Below, piece by piece: positions 53,119-61,861 of a stretch of 64,000 nt of DNA. This DNA is from Bradyrhizobium liaoningense. GTDB lineage: Bacteria; Pseudomonadota; Alphaproteobacteria; Rhizobiales; Xanthobacteraceae. The notes beneath the pieces were generated by a model. That model was not told where the DNA came from. It was given only the letters and a program-made list of their open reading frames with translations, and searched no databases. Position 1 is the stretch's first letter. Every line of letters starts with the position of its first letter. A program made the translations under genes and the position numbers. Where the stretch lies: the NCBI RefSeq assembly GCF_018130785.1, contig NZ_JAFCJT010000002.1, positions 744,001 to 808,000 on the forward strand, in the 5' to 3' direction.

Positions 53119-53194
53119 GAGCATGATCTCCGCGCAAACGCGTCCCGCGTTTGTCGCGAGGGAAAACCGCTTCACACTTTTCCGGATCATGCTC
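53119..53194. repeat. Interspersed palindromic repeat
   Basis: GAGCATGATCTCCGCGCAAA begins it and TTTCCGGATCATGCTC ends it; the outer GAGCATGATC/GATCATGCTC arms are inverted. It contains ACGCGTCCCGCGTTTGTCGC. The first half recurs at 63619-63661. Confidence 0.8.
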
Positions 53195-53448
53195 TAGCAA
53201 CCGCGGCAGATGCTCTTGATCTTCTTGTCGAGCAGAGCGTCTTCCTTGTTCACGGGATTGTTCGGATCGCTCAGGTTCTTCTCGCTTGGCACATCGCTGG
53301 CGCGCGGCTGGCGATGACCGATGGGTGCCTGCGGTACCGATCCGGACGTCGCGCCGCCGGATGTCGATCCCTTGGAGCCGCCGGTCTGCGCAACCGCCGC
53401 ACTGCCAAGCAAGATCACAAGCGACGCAGCCACCATGATCTTCTTCAT
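53194..53448 (-). CDS. Small secreted hypothetical protein (84 aa)
   Basis: A signal peptide (KKIMVAASLVILLGSAAVAQ), a Gly/Ser/Thr linker, then APIGHRQPRASDVPSEKNLS and an end LDKKIKSICRGC with two cysteines. The pattern recurs in Bradyrhizobium. Function unknown. Its 3' end touches the interspersed repeat. Confidence 0.7.
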   Translation of the reverse strand: MKKIMVAASLVILLGSAAVAQTGGSKGSTSGGATSGSVPQAPIGHRQPRASDVPSEKNLSDPNNPVNKEDALLDKKIKSICRGC

Positions 53449-53490
53449 GTCCGTTCCTCCATTCTCAACCCGCGTTCTCTGCATCGCCGC

Positions 53491-54585
53491 TCACGTCTCG
53501 GGCGGATAGAGATGAACGTCGCCGCAATAATCCACGATACGATAGCGCGTTTCCATTTCCGCTTCACGCGCATCAGCTGCGGTATTTTGCTCCGCCAACA
53601 CATAATTCGGCCCGACCGGTGATTTCCCGGCGCCTCCGGGAATGTCGATGACATAGTCGGGCTGACACAGTCCTGACACCCGTCCGCGCAGCTGCCGCAT
53701 CAAATCCTGTCCCTCGGCCAGCGTCGTTCGCAAATGCACGGTGCCCGGTGCGAGATCGCCGTGATGCAGATAGTAGGGCTTGATCCGGCATTCGACGAAA
53801 GCTCGCATCAAATCCGACAAAGCGGCAATGCTGTCGTTGACGCCGCGCAAAAGCACGGACTGGCTCACCATGGGAATCCCGGCATCGGCGAGCCGCGCAA
53901 AAGCCGCGCGCGCAGGTCCCGTCAACTCGCGCGCATGGTTGGCATGCACCGCGACCCAGGTGGTCGCGCCCTCGACCTTCAACGCAGCCACCATCTCGTC
54001 GCTGATGCGCGCGGGATCGGCCACCGGCACGCGGGTGTGAAGGCGGATGATCTTGACGTGATCGATTCCCGCGAGATCGGCCATGATCTCGCCCATCCGG
54101 CGCGGCGACAGCATCAAGGGGTCGCCGCCGGTCAGGATCACTTCCCAGATCTCGCTGTGCGAACGGATGTAGTCGATCGCCGCGCGATAGGCCCCGTCCG
54201 AGAGCGCGTTCTCCTTGCCGGGCCCGACCATTTCGCGGCGGAAGCAGAAACGGCAATAGACCGCGCAGACGTGAACGAGCTTGAACAGCACGCGGTCGGG
54301 ATAGCGATGCACGATGCCCAGAACCGGCGAGTGCGGGTGATCGCCGATCGGATCCGCGCTCTCGCCTGGCTGCATCTCCAGTTCCGCGACGGTCGGAACG
54401 AATTGCCGCGCAATCGGATCGTCGGGATCGGACGTGTCGATCAGCTCGACCAGCGCCGGCGTGATCGCCACCGCATAGCGCGCGGCAACACGCTCGAGCG
54501 CGGGCAGCGCTTCGGCCGGTGCAAGCTGCGCGGCCACGAGTTCGGCCGGCTCACGCAGGGTGCGTGCAAGGTTGGTCTTCGTCAT
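53491..54585 (-). CDS. epmB: EF-P beta-lysylation protein EpmB (lysine 2,3-aminomutase type radical SAM)
   Basis: A 364-aa radical SAM enzyme. The cluster motif is C107-x3-C111-x2-C114 in VHVCAVYCRFCFRR, with ILTGGDPLMLSP following (SAM/GGDP motif). PLP-binding segments of the KamA family are present (PYYLHHGDLAPGTVHLRT, YVIDIPGGAGKSPV). It turns lysine into beta-lysine for transfer to EF-P. It lies beside epmA, overlapping its stop (ATGA), and near efp, which supports EpmB rather than catabolic KamA. Confidence 0.9.
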   Translation of the reverse strand: MTKTNLARTLREPAELVAAQLAPAEALPALERVAARYAVAITPALVELIDTSDPDDPIARQFVPTVAELEMQPGESADPIGDHPHSPVLGIVHRYPDRVLFKLVHVCAVYCRFCFRREMVGPGKENALSDGAYRAAIDYIRSHSEIWEVILTGGDPLMLSPRRMGEIMADLAGIDHVKIIRLHTRVPVADPARISDEMVAALKVEGATTWVAVHANHARELTGPARAAFARLADAGIPMVSQSVLLRGVNDSIAALSDLMRAFVECRIKPYYLHHGDLAPGTVHLRTTLAEGQDLMRQLRGRVSGLCQPDYVIDIPGGAGKSPVGPNYVLAEQNTAADAREAEMETRYRIVDYCGDVHLYPPET

Positions 54586-55646
54586 GTCTCACTTAACGTT
54601 TCATTTGCAGGCGGTGTCCACACCACCTGATCGATCCGCGCTGCGCCGCTCGCCAGCATCACCAGCCGGTCGAAGCCGAGCGCGACACCGCTCGCCTCCG
54701 GCATTTGGGCGACCGCGGCCAGAAAATCCTCGTCCAGCGGATAGGCCTCGCCATAGCGGCGCTGCTTCTCCGCCATCGACTCCGTGAAGCGCTTGCGCTG
54801 TTCCTCGGCGTCGGTCAACTCGCCAAAGCCGTTGGCGAGCTCGACGCCGCAGGCATAAACCTCGAACCGCTCGGCAACCCGCGGGTCATCGGCCTTCACG
54901 CGCGCCAACGCCGCCTCTGGAGATGGGTATTCGAACAGAATGGTCAAACGCCCCTGCCCCAGATGCGGCTCGACATGCTCGACCAGGACCTTGCTGAAGA
55001 TGTCGGACCAGGTGTCGTCCTCCGCCACGCGGACCTTGCCGCCGGCCGCCTGCGCGAGCGCGTCCCGGTTACCCTCGCCGCCCGAGATTGTCGACAGCAG
55101 GTCGATCCCTGCAAACCGCTCGAAGGCGCCAGCGACGGTCCGGAGCTCCGGTTCCGCGAAGGGATCGGCGGTCCGGCCGCGGAAGGAGAACGTCCCGATT
55201 CCGGTCGCCTGCGCGGCGCGGGCGATGACGACGACCGTGTCCGCCATGATGGCGTGATAGGGGGCGCCAGCCCGATACCATTCCAGCATGGTGAATTCGG
55301 GCAGGTGCAGGTCGCCGCGCTCGCGATCACGGAACACCCGTGCGAATTCGAAAATCCGCTCCTCGCCCGCCGCCAGCAGCTTCTTGCAGGCGAATTCCGG
55401 CGAGGTCCGCAAGTACCGGCTGGCACGGCTGCCATCCGGCCGCATGATCTCGGTCCGGGGGGCGTGCAGATGGGTTTCGTTACCCGGGGAGACCTGAAGG
55501 ACCGAGGTTTCGACCTCGAGGAACCCGTGCTCGGCGAAAAAGCCCCTGAGAGACCCGGTAATGGCCCCCCTGGCCTGAAGGAAAGGCCGCCGGTCGAGGT
55601 GCCGCCCGGGCGACCAGAACGGCGAAATCGGCTTGTGCCCAACCAT
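54582..55646 (-). CDS. epmA: EF-P lysine lysyltransferase EpmA (PoxA/GenX)
   Basis: A 354-aa class II lysyl-tRNA-synthetase paralogue without the anticodon-binding domain. Motif 2 region FEFARVFRDRERGDLHLPEF, then TMLEWYRAG, the VELANGFGELTD segment and motif 3 ALGFDRLVMLASGA. It attaches lysine or beta-lysine to EF-P K33. Start 55646 fits the family N-terminus (MVGHKPISPFWSPGRHLDRR). The gene upstream on the opposite strand is efp. Confidence 0.93.
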   Translation of the reverse strand: MVGHKPISPFWSPGRHLDRRPFLQARGAITGSLRGFFAEHGFLEVETSVLQVSPGNETHLHAPRTEIMRPDGSRASRYLRTSPEFACKKLLAAGEERIFEFARVFRDRERGDLHLPEFTMLEWYRAGAPYHAIMADTVVVIARAAQATGIGTFSFRGRTADPFAEPELRTVAGAFERFAGIDLLSTISGGEGNRDALAQAAGGKVRVAEDDTWSDIFSKVLVEHVEPHLGQGRLTILFEYPSPEAALARVKADDPRVAERFEVYACGVELANGFGELTDAEEQRKRFTESMAEKQRRYGEAYPLDEDFLAAVAQMPEASGVALGFDRLVMLASGAARIDQVVWTPPANETLSET

Positions 55647-55808
55647 CAACCGACCGCTCCCCGGCCAAGCAAAATGCTGGCATCCAACGGCAAAATCAGT
55701 ATGTTGCGCCCCGAAACGGGCGCTGAGGTCCGATTTGAGACCCCGAGTCCCCCCGAGATTTGACCAAGTCCTGGCCGGAGCCGGGCCAAGCAAGCAGGAA
55801 ATATAGCT

Positions 55809-56375
55809 TTGAGAGTCATCGCCAGTTCTATTCGCAAGGGCAACGTGATCGAGCAAGACGGCAAGCTTTATGTCGTCGTGAGCGCCGAGAACATCCATCC
55901 CGGCAAGGGCACCCCGGTCAGCCAGATCGAAATGCGCCGAATCTCGGACGGGGTAAAGATCTCCGAGCGCTACAAGACCACCGACCAGGTCGAAAAGGCC
56001 ACGATCGAAGAGCGCAACTACACGTTCCTGTATGAAGATGGCGACGGCTACCACTTCATGAACCCGGAGACCTACGACCAGGTCCAGGTCTCCAAGGACG
56101 TGGTCGGCGACGCGGCCTCCTATCTTCAGCCAGACATGACCGTCAAGCTGTCGACCCACGACGTCAACGTGGTCTCGCTCGCGCTGCCGCAGCGCGTGAC
56201 GCTGGAAGTGGTCGAGACCGAGCCGGTGACCAAGGGCCAGACCGCCTCGTCGTCCTACAAGCCGGCGGTGCTCTCCAACGGCGTCCGCACCACCGTTCCC
56301 CCGCACATCGCGGTCGGCACCCGCATCGTGGTAATGACCGAAGACGGCTCCTACTCAGAGCGCGCCAAGGACTAA
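55809..56375 (+). CDS. efp: Translation elongation factor P
   Basis: A 188-aa three-domain EF-P. The tip loop is [15 protein letters not shown], with K33 the lysine modified by EpmA/EpmB. Middle and C-terminal OB domains end with [20 protein letters not shown]. The start is TTG at 55809 (AGGAA upstream), which is unusual for such a gene. It relieves ribosome stalling at proline runs. It is divergent from epmA across 162 bases. Confidence 0.95.
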   Translation: MRVIASSIRKGNVIEQDGKLYVVVSAENIHPGKGTPVSQIEMRRISDGVKISERYKTTDQVEKATIEERNYTFLYEDGDGYHFMNPETYDQVQVSKDVVGDAASYLQPDMTVKLSTHDVNVVSLALPQRVTLEVVETEPVTKGQTASSSYKPAVLSNGVRTTVPPHIAVGTRIVVMTEDGSYSERAKD

Positions 56376-56419
56376 GTCGGGGATCGAGGATCGGAACAGG
56401 TGCCGCCGGGGGCGAGACA

Positions 56420-58021
56420 GTGGTTGGGAAGGGTTTCCGCTTCGTCTCGCTTCTGCTGGCGTCGCTTTCGCTCCTCACTGCTACGCCGCTCGCTGCGGAT
56501 GAGATCCGCACCCCTTCGCTCACGGCCCTGCGCGTCGATTGGCGCGCAGCGCTCGACCAGCTCCGCACCGAGGTCACCAGCCGTCCCCAGATCGCGGGCG
56601 ACTTCATCTTCGCACCCCGCCGTTCGGTGCCACGCTACGATCCGCGCGCGATGCCCGCGCTGGTGCAGCTCAACGCGGTCTCATCGCAATTCTTCACCGG
56701 TATCGCCCGCAGCTCCGTACCCGTGCTGCTGCCGTTCGATGCTGCCGCATATCTCGAGGCGCAGCGCAACCGCGCGCCGGGGACGCTAGCGCTTTCGCGC
56801 TACCAGGCCGATTTCAATCCCGTCGACATGTTCGATGCCGGCCCCTCAGGCTACAGTGCCAGCTTCTCGCTTGAACCCGGCGCCGGCGACGGCATGCCGA
56901 GCCGCGTCTACGCAAGGCCGGTCGAGGTGCAGATCACGGGCTCGGCACTCGTTTACGACGTCGCCGATCCCACCGGCGGCAAGGGCGAGCAGGTCAAGCC
57001 GCTTGCGGCAACCTATCCGGACCTGCGCAGGTTCATCCGGGAGGGCTATGTCCGCTACGCCTTCACCCGCTTCGGCGTTGCCTATGTCGTCTCCATCCAG
57101 TGCCTGGACAGCATCGCAAAGCCGCGGAGGCTCGCCTGCAAGGAAGCCTATCCGGTTGCCGAGCGCTTCCTGAAAGGGCTCCGCGTCGCCGGCGGCCAGC
57201 GCATGCGGCCGCTCACGGACATGACCTCCAGCATCATCGATCGTCCTTTAGCGCGTTCGCCGGATTTCACCTACCGACCGAGCGGCGACATCATCCCGAA
57301 CACCGGCTATCGCAACAAGGCCGGCCATCCGGATGTGATGGCCTATGCGCAGATCCGTTTCCCCCTCGAGAAGGCACCGGCCTTCGTGCGCTCGCAATCC
57401 TACGGCAAGCGCGACAAGAGCGACGGCTCGACGGCCTATCCCTGGCGCGACAATTTCTGCGAGTCCCGCAGTTTCGAGGTCTGGCAGTGCGGCGGCGGCT
57501 ATGGCCACCAGGGCGAGGACATCCGCGCCGCCGAGTGCCCACCGCCCGGCGAAGGCCGCGAACCCTGCGATCCCAAGCAGCGCGGCGTCCTCGCCGTGCG
57601 CGACGCCATCGTGATCCGCGGCGCCAAGGATCAAGCCGCGACGCTCGAGGTCAACAGCCGCACCGAGCATATCCGCTTCCGCTATATGCACATGAACCCG
57701 CAGGCGCTGACCGCCGACGGCATGCTCAACGGCCGCATCGTCACCGAAGGCGAGAAGATCGGCGTGGTCTCCAACTATCTCGACCATCCTGCCGGCACAT
57801 CGATGCATTTGCATTTCGACGTGCAGGTCTTTACCCGCGACGGCTGGATCTGGGTCAGTCCTTACCTCACGCTGGTCTCGGCCTATGAGCGCCTGATCCG
57901 AGCCCGCGGCCGCGAAGTCGGCCCGGAGATCGCCGGCACGCCGCAGCCCGTGGCGCATGCATTGCCGGAGGACGCGATCAAGCCGGACCTGCGCGAGGGA
58001 TCGAGCGGCGAGGAGAATTGA
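56420..58021 (+). CDS. Secreted M23 family peptidase-like protein
   Basis: A 533-aa protein, GTG start at 56420. The signal peptide (VSLLLASLSLLTATPLAA) is followed by a long N-terminal region of unknown fold (residues 30-290), then a LytM/M23-like domain: GGYGHQGEDIRAAEC (H-x3-D metal pair) and MHLHFDVQVF (H-x-H) with RYMHMNPQ between. It is probably a zinc endopeptidase acting on peptidoglycan; all four zinc ligands appear to be present. It starts 44 bases after efp and may share its transcript. Confidence 0.82.
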   Translation: MVGKGFRFVSLLLASLSLLTATPLAADEIRTPSLTALRVDWRAALDQLRTEVTSRPQIAGDFIFAPRRSVPRYDPRAMPALVQLNAVSSQFFTGIARSSVPVLLPFDAAAYLEAQRNRAPGTLALSRYQADFNPVDMFDAGPSGYSASFSLEPGAGDGMPSRVYARPVEVQITGSALVYDVADPTGGKGEQVKPLAATYPDLRRFIREGYVRYAFTRFGVAYVVSIQCLDSIAKPRRLACKEAYPVAERFLKGLRVAGGQRMRPLTDMTSSIIDRPLARSPDFTYRPSGDIIPNTGYRNKAGHPDVMAYAQIRFPLEKAPAFVRSQSYGKRDKSDGSTAYPWRDNFCESRSFEVWQCGGGYGHQGEDIRAAECPPPGEGREPCDPKQRGVLAVRDAIVIRGAKDQAATLEVNSRTEHIRFRYMHMNPQALTADGMLNGRIVTEGEKIGVVSNYLDHPAGTSMHLHFDVQVFTRDGWIWVSPYLTLVSAYERLIRARGREVGPEIAGTPQPVAHALPEDAIKPDLREGSSGEEN

Positions 58022-58047
58022 GGGGCAGGCTGCCCATGCGGCCGCTA

Positions 58048-58551
58048 CTACTCCAACAGCGTCGTCAGCTGCGCGCCCTCGTCCGCCACGAACACCGCGA
58101 TCAATTCCGCCGGCTCGGTCGCGCTGGCATTGGCCGAGACCAGATGCGTCGATCCCGGCGGCTCGAAGAAGGACTGGCCAACACCAAATGTCTCGACAGG
58201 ACCGCCGCCAAGCTGGGAACGGATTTCTCCCTTGGTGATGTAGGCGGTCACCGAGCCCGCGTGACGATGCGGCCGCGAGAATCCGCCGGGACCGTAGAAC
58301 ACACGCACGATGGTGACGCGCTTACCCGGGACGTTCGGCAGCGCGTAGGAGCCGATCGGCTCGACCTTGTCGAGCGGCGAGCTCTCCGGCGCGGTCGCGC
58401 AGAGCGGCGCCAACGCGCCGGACACCGCGTCCATCGTCACCGGCAACGCCTTGCCGATCGCAAGCGCGCAGGCGAGCCCGCCGACGACGGCCAGCGCCAT
58501 CGAGCGCGATGGCACCGGACGCTGCGCATGGGTCAAACTCATTGCAGTCAT
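58048..58551 (-). CDS. Cupin domain protein with N-terminal anchor
   Basis: A 167-aa protein. A hydrophobic N-terminal segment (SMALAVVGGLACALAIG) is followed by a cupin: FYGPGGFSRPHRHAGSVTAY (metal His-x-His and Glu positions) and GQSFFEPPGSTHLVSANASA. Exported or membrane-anchored. It is downstream of the AhpD-like gene with a 32-base gap, and together they are divergent from a MarR regulator. Confidence 0.85.
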   Translation of the reverse strand: MTAMSLTHAQRPVPSRSMALAVVGGLACALAIGKALPVTMDAVSGALAPLCATAPESSPLDKVEPIGSYALPNVPGKRVTIVRVFYGPGGFSRPHRHAGSVTAYITKGEIRSQLGGGPVETFGVGQSFFEPPGSTHLVSANASATEPAELIAVFVADEGAQLTTLLE

Positions 58552-58583
58552 GATAACCTCCCCTTGTTTTCCCGTTGTTGCAA

Positions 58584-59063
58584 TCAGGATGCCGCGGCGC
58601 TCGCTGCGACCGGCCGCTTCGCCGGCGTCCAGCGATACGCGGCGCCAAAGCGGTTCCAGACGTTGATCGAGGCGACCGCCGAGGTCAGGTACATCAGCTC
58701 GGTCTCGGAGAATTCGCCGGAAGCCTCCGCATAGACCTCTTCGCTGACGCCATCGGGCAGGAAGGTCAGCGCCTCGGCCCAGGCCAGCGCGGCGCGCTCG
58801 CGCGCGGAAAAGACCGGCGCCTCGCGCCAGACCGCGACCAGATTGAGCTTGTCCACGGGAACGCCGATGCGCTCGGAGAACAGGATGTGATGCTGGACGC
58901 AGAAGGCGCAGCCGTTGATCTGCGAGGCGCGCAGCTTGACCAGCTCGAGGAGCTGCTTGTCCAGGCCCGCCTTGGCCGCCACCTGGCCGAGCGCCAGCAC
59001 AAGCTCATACGCATCGGGCGCGATCTTCCTGAAATCCTCGTATTCGCTGCGGGCGTGTGACAT
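58584..59063 (-). CDS. Carboxymuconolactone decarboxylase/AhpD-like peroxidase-type protein
   Basis: A 159-aa helical protein with the AhpD active-site motif GCAFCVQHH (C-x-x-C...H) and LVKLRASQING before it, as in alkylhydroperoxidase AhpD-core proteins. Likely a thiol-based antioxidant or peroxidase. First gene of the pair with the cupin, controlled from the operator region shared with marR. Confidence 0.92.
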   Translation of the reverse strand: MSHARSEYEDFRKIAPDAYELVLALGQVAAKAGLDKQLLELVKLRASQINGCAFCVQHHILFSERIGVPVDKLNLVAVWREAPVFSARERAALAWAEALTFLPDGVSEEVYAEASGEFSETELMYLTSAVASINVWNRFGAAYRWTPAKRPVAASAAAS

Positions 59064-59085
59064 TGCCGTTCACCTCGTGTTATTA

Positions 59086-59116
59086 TAAGACTGCTTACAT
59101 CTTATAAGAGCACTTA
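59086..59116. promoter_or_regulatory. Two MarR-type operators TAAG-N4-CTTA
   Basis: TAAGACTGCTTA (59086-59097) and TAAGAGCACTTA (59105-59116) are both inverted repeats with the same half sites TAAG/CTTA and lie 19 bases apart, i.e. about two helical turns on one face. They sit between the AhpD-like gene and marR; the second abuts the marR ATG at 59118. Likely MarR binding sites that repress both directions. Confidence 0.75.
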
Positions 59117-59117
59117 C

Positions 59118-59639
59118 ATGTTGCGCAAGACGTCCAGTGTCACGAGATCGAAATCCCGGGCCAAAACCGCCCGGCCCGACGCCGTGCGCGTACCTGCCCC
59201 GGGCGAAGGCAAGCGCGGCGAAGAAGGCTATCTCGGCTATCTGCTGCGCCAGGCCCACGCGGCGGTCCGCCTGACGATGGAACGGACGCTCGCCGATCTC
59301 GGGGTAACGTCGCCGCAATTTGCCGTACTGACGATGTTGAACGCCTATCCTGGCCTGTCGGGCGCCGACGTTGCCCGCCTCACCTTCCTCACACCGCAGA
59401 CTGTCGGGGTCATCATCCGCAATCTCGAACGTGACGGCGCAATCGAGATGACGCCCCATCCCGTGCACGGCCGCATCCAGCAATGGACGCTGACGCCGCG
59501 CGGCACGACGTTATTGAAGGCGTGCCGGGAACGCGTGATTGCGCTCGAGAAGCGACTTGCGCGAGGCCTGGACGCGAAGGCGGAAACCACAGTCAGGCGC
59601 TGGCTGGCTGGAATCGCGGCCGATTTACAGGAAGACTAG
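59118..59639 (+). CDS. MarR family transcriptional regulator
   Basis: A 173-aa protein. A basic N-terminal tail is followed by a winged HTH: TSPQFAVLTMLNAYPGLSGA, VARLTFLTPQTVGVIIRNLE and the wing EMTPHPVHGRIQQWTLTPRG. There is one cysteine (LLKACRER), which could sense oxidants, though the usual OhrR N-terminal cysteine is absent. It is divergent from the AhpD-like/cupin pair and probably senses peroxide or a toxic organic compound. Confidence 0.92.
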   Translation: MLRKTSSVTRSKSRAKTARPDAVRVPAPGEGKRGEEGYLGYLLRQAHAAVRLTMERTLADLGVTSPQFAVLTMLNAYPGLSGADVARLTFLTPQTVGVIIRNLERDGAIEMTPHPVHGRIQQWTLTPRGTTLLKACRERVIALEKRLARGLDAKAETTVRRWLAGIAADLQED

Positions 59640-59646
59640 GCGAAGC

Positions 59647-59820
59647 CTAGTCACCGCCGCCTCCGCAGTCACCGCCATCGGCATCCGAGAAGTCGCCCAT
59701 CGCGCCATCACCATTGAGGCCGCGGCCAAAGTTCTCGACGATGATCATCAGGATCACGACAAACAGCCCGGCGCCGAACGGCCATGGATTGGTACGGATG
59801 ATGTCGAACAGCTCCCGCAT
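59647..59820 (-). CDS. Small single-TM protein with Gly/Asp/Cys tail (57 aa)
   Basis: MRELFDIIRTNPWPFGAGLF, one helix (FVVILMIIVENFG), and a tail of Gly/Asp with one cysteine (GDFSDADGGDCGGGGD). The start at 59820 is the internal ATG; the longer frame to 59898 is less likely. Tail like this recurs in small rhizobial membrane proteins of unknown role. Confidence 0.6.
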   Translation of the reverse strand: MRELFDIIRTNPWPFGAGLFVVILMIIVENFGRGLNGDGAMGDFSDADGGDCGGGGD

Positions 59821-59904
59821 GCGCGTAGTCTGCGCAGACGGAAGCGAACCGACCGTAAAGCGGCAGGCCCAAAATCGGGGATATCCGGGCAAGCGCAAGG
59901 CCGC

Positions 59905-60156
59905 CTAACCGCCCTTCAATGCTTTCTTCACCTCGCCGTCGGACCAGGTGTCGCCCGCTGCGATCACGCGCACGCGGCTCTGATCGGCGGCATTCACCAG
60001 CACATGCGAACTCGTCCGATCACCGTTCCGCTCGAGACGCAGATCGGTTTCCGGCTTCCAGCTCAACGTGGTCGCGAGATCGCCCGGATAAATTTGCCAT
60101 TGCGATCCGTCGTCGAGTTCGACGACATGGCTTTCCGCATGTTGCCGTATCTTCAT
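59905..60156 (-). CDS. Small beta-rich hypothetical protein (83 aa)
   Basis: MKIRQHAESHVVELDDGSQW, QIYPGDLATTLSWKPETDLR and a beta end RVRVIAAGDTWSDGEVKKAL. Soluble single domain. ATG at 60156 with GGGGTGGGA upstream. Not recognised. Confidence 0.6.
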   Translation of the reverse strand: MKIRQHAESHVVELDDGSQWQIYPGDLATTLSWKPETDLRLERNGDRTSSHVLVNAADQSRVRVIAAGDTWSDGEVKKALKGG

Positions 60157-60230
60157 TCCCACCCCGAATTCTCGATGAGCAGACTGCGTGCATAAGGCGG
60201 GCCCCGGCGATCAGCCGGGGCCCTGCTCCC

Positions 60231-60491
60231 TCAGTCGTTATCGTGATGAATCACGGTCTTGCTGCGATTGCCGAATTCATCTTCCTTCTTGATCACCGTG
60301 GTGCGGTCGGCAGGCTCGCGCTCTTTGATGACCGTGGTGCGGTCGCGATCGCGGTCCCGCTCACGATATTCGTGGGACTGTCCGACCGTCACGCCCGCAC
60401 CGACCGGGCCGACGTGAACGCCGACTTCGTCGGCGAATGCCGGGGCGGCGATGGCCGTGACCATGGCGACGGCAAACAGGTATTTTTTCAT
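60231..60491 (-). CDS. Secreted basic/acidic repeat protein (86 aa)
   Basis: A signal peptide (KKYLFAVAMVTAIAAPAFA), a beta segment (DEVGVHVGPVGAGVTVG), then a charged repeat EYRERDRDRDRTTVIKEREP and ADRTTVIKKEDEFG: the unit DRTTVIK occurs twice. Exported. Role unknown. Start 60491 is set by the signal peptide. Confidence 0.75.
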   Translation of the reverse strand: MKKYLFAVAMVTAIAAPAFADEVGVHVGPVGAGVTVGQSHEYRERDRDRDRTTVIKEREPADRTTVIKKEDEFGNRSKTVIHHDND

Positions 60492-60625
60492 CTTCTCATC
60501 CTCCAGTGTATGCGGAGGGAATGCGGGACTGCGACACTTTGTTCCGGCGGATCGCAGGCGATGGCCTATTCCCGCTGTTCCAGGAACCGGCCCACAGCAG
60601 CCATGTTTCCGGCTAGAATGGGTCC

Positions 60626-61855
60626 ATGAAACAAGCTGATTCCTCGGCCAATCACAGCCGCCGCACCCTGCTTCGATCCACGCTCGGCGCAGCCGCACTC
60701 GTCGCATTCCCCACGCACCTCTTCGCCGCACCTCCGGGCTTCGACGAATGGCGCGAGGGTTTTCGCGCACGCGCAATGGCGAAAGGCATTTCGGCCGCGA
60801 CATGGCAGCGCGCGATGGCGCGGGTCGAGCCCGACATGAGCGTGTTCAAGCAGATGCGCAACCAGCCCGAATTCCACGAGCAGGTCTGGCAATACATCAA
60901 CCGTCGCGTCTCGGACTGGCGCATCATCAACGGCAAGATCGCGCTGAAGAACAACGAGGCGCTGCTCGCGCGCATCGAGCGCGATTTCGGCGTCGAGCGC
61001 GGCACGCTGCTGGCGCTGTGGGGCGTGGAGTCCGCCTATGGCGATCCGTTGGTGCAGCAGAACCACATGACGCCGGTATTCCCCTCGCTCGCCGCGCTCG
61101 CCTGGAACGAGCCGCGCCGAAAAGCCTATTGGGAGACCGAGCTAATCAACGCGCTGCGCATCGTCGACAAGGGCTGGAGCACGCCGGAGCAGATGCAGGG
61201 GTCCTGGGCCGGCGCGATGGGGCATTCGCAATGGATGCCGGAGGTCTGGCTCAATGTCGGCATCGACTATGACGGCGACGGCAAGGTGTCGCCGTTCGGC
61301 AAGCCCGACGATGCACTGGGCTCGACGGCAAAGTATCTAGTCAACCGCGGCAAGTGGCACCGCGGTGAGCATTGGGGTTACGAGGTGCGCGCCTCCGGCG
61401 ATATGGGCGGCAGCCGCAGCTACGCGGCCTGGGCATCAGCCGGGGTCACCCGCGCCGACGGCCAGCCGTTTCCGCAACCGAATGCATCCGCGCAGATGTG
61501 GACGCCGGTTGCGGGCGGCCCGACATTCCTGCTGGGTCCGAATTTCTATTCGGTGAAGAGCTACAATCCCTCGATGAACTATGCGCTCGCAATCTGCCAT
61601 CTCGGCGACCGCTGCCTCGGCGCGCCGCCCTTCATCCAGCCCTTCCCTGGCTCGGAGCGCGCGCTGACGCTCGCCGAGGTGCAGGAGATGCAGACGCGGC
61701 TGACCAAGGCCGGTTTCGACACCGGCGGTACCGACGGCCGCGTCGGCAACGACACCATGAAAGCGATCAAGGATTTTCAGCAACGCGCGGGCATCACGCC
61801 CGCCGATGGCTATGGCGGGCTGAAGGTGCTGGCCAAGCTGCGGCAGGGGTCGTAA
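60626..61855 (+). CDS. Lytic murein transglycosylase, MltB family, with peptidoglycan-binding domain
   Basis: A 409-aa protein. The N-terminus RRTLLRSTLGAAALVAF suggests a Tat signal. MltB-like catalytic domain: LALWGVESAYGDP (catalytic Glu), QGSWAGAMGHSQWMPEVWLN and GIDYDGDGKVSP. A C-terminal PG_binding_1 domain follows (LAEVQEMQTRLTKAGFDTGG, NDTMKAIKDFQQRAG). It cuts glycan strands to 1,6-anhydromuropeptides in the periplasm. ATG at 60626. Confidence 0.93.
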   Translation: MKQADSSANHSRRTLLRSTLGAAALVAFPTHLFAAPPGFDEWREGFRARAMAKGISAATWQRAMARVEPDMSVFKQMRNQPEFHEQVWQYINRRVSDWRIINGKIALKNNEALLARIERDFGVERGTLLALWGVESAYGDPLVQQNHMTPVFPSLAALAWNEPRRKAYWETELINALRIVDKGWSTPEQMQGSWAGAMGHSQWMPEVWLNVGIDYDGDGKVSPFGKPDDALGSTAKYLVNRGKWHRGEHWGYEVRASGDMGGSRSYAAWASAGVTRADGQPFPQPNASAQMWTPVAGGPTFLLGPNFYSVKSYNPSMNYALAICHLGDRCLGAPPFIQPFPGSERALTLAEVQEMQTRLTKAGFDTGGTDGRVGNDTMKAIKDFQQRAGITPADGYGGLKVLAKLRQGS

Positions 61856-61861
61856 CTCGCC

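Noticed and set aside
54705..55763. 352-aa plus-strand frame
   Set aside because: Antisense to epmA; no recognisable features.
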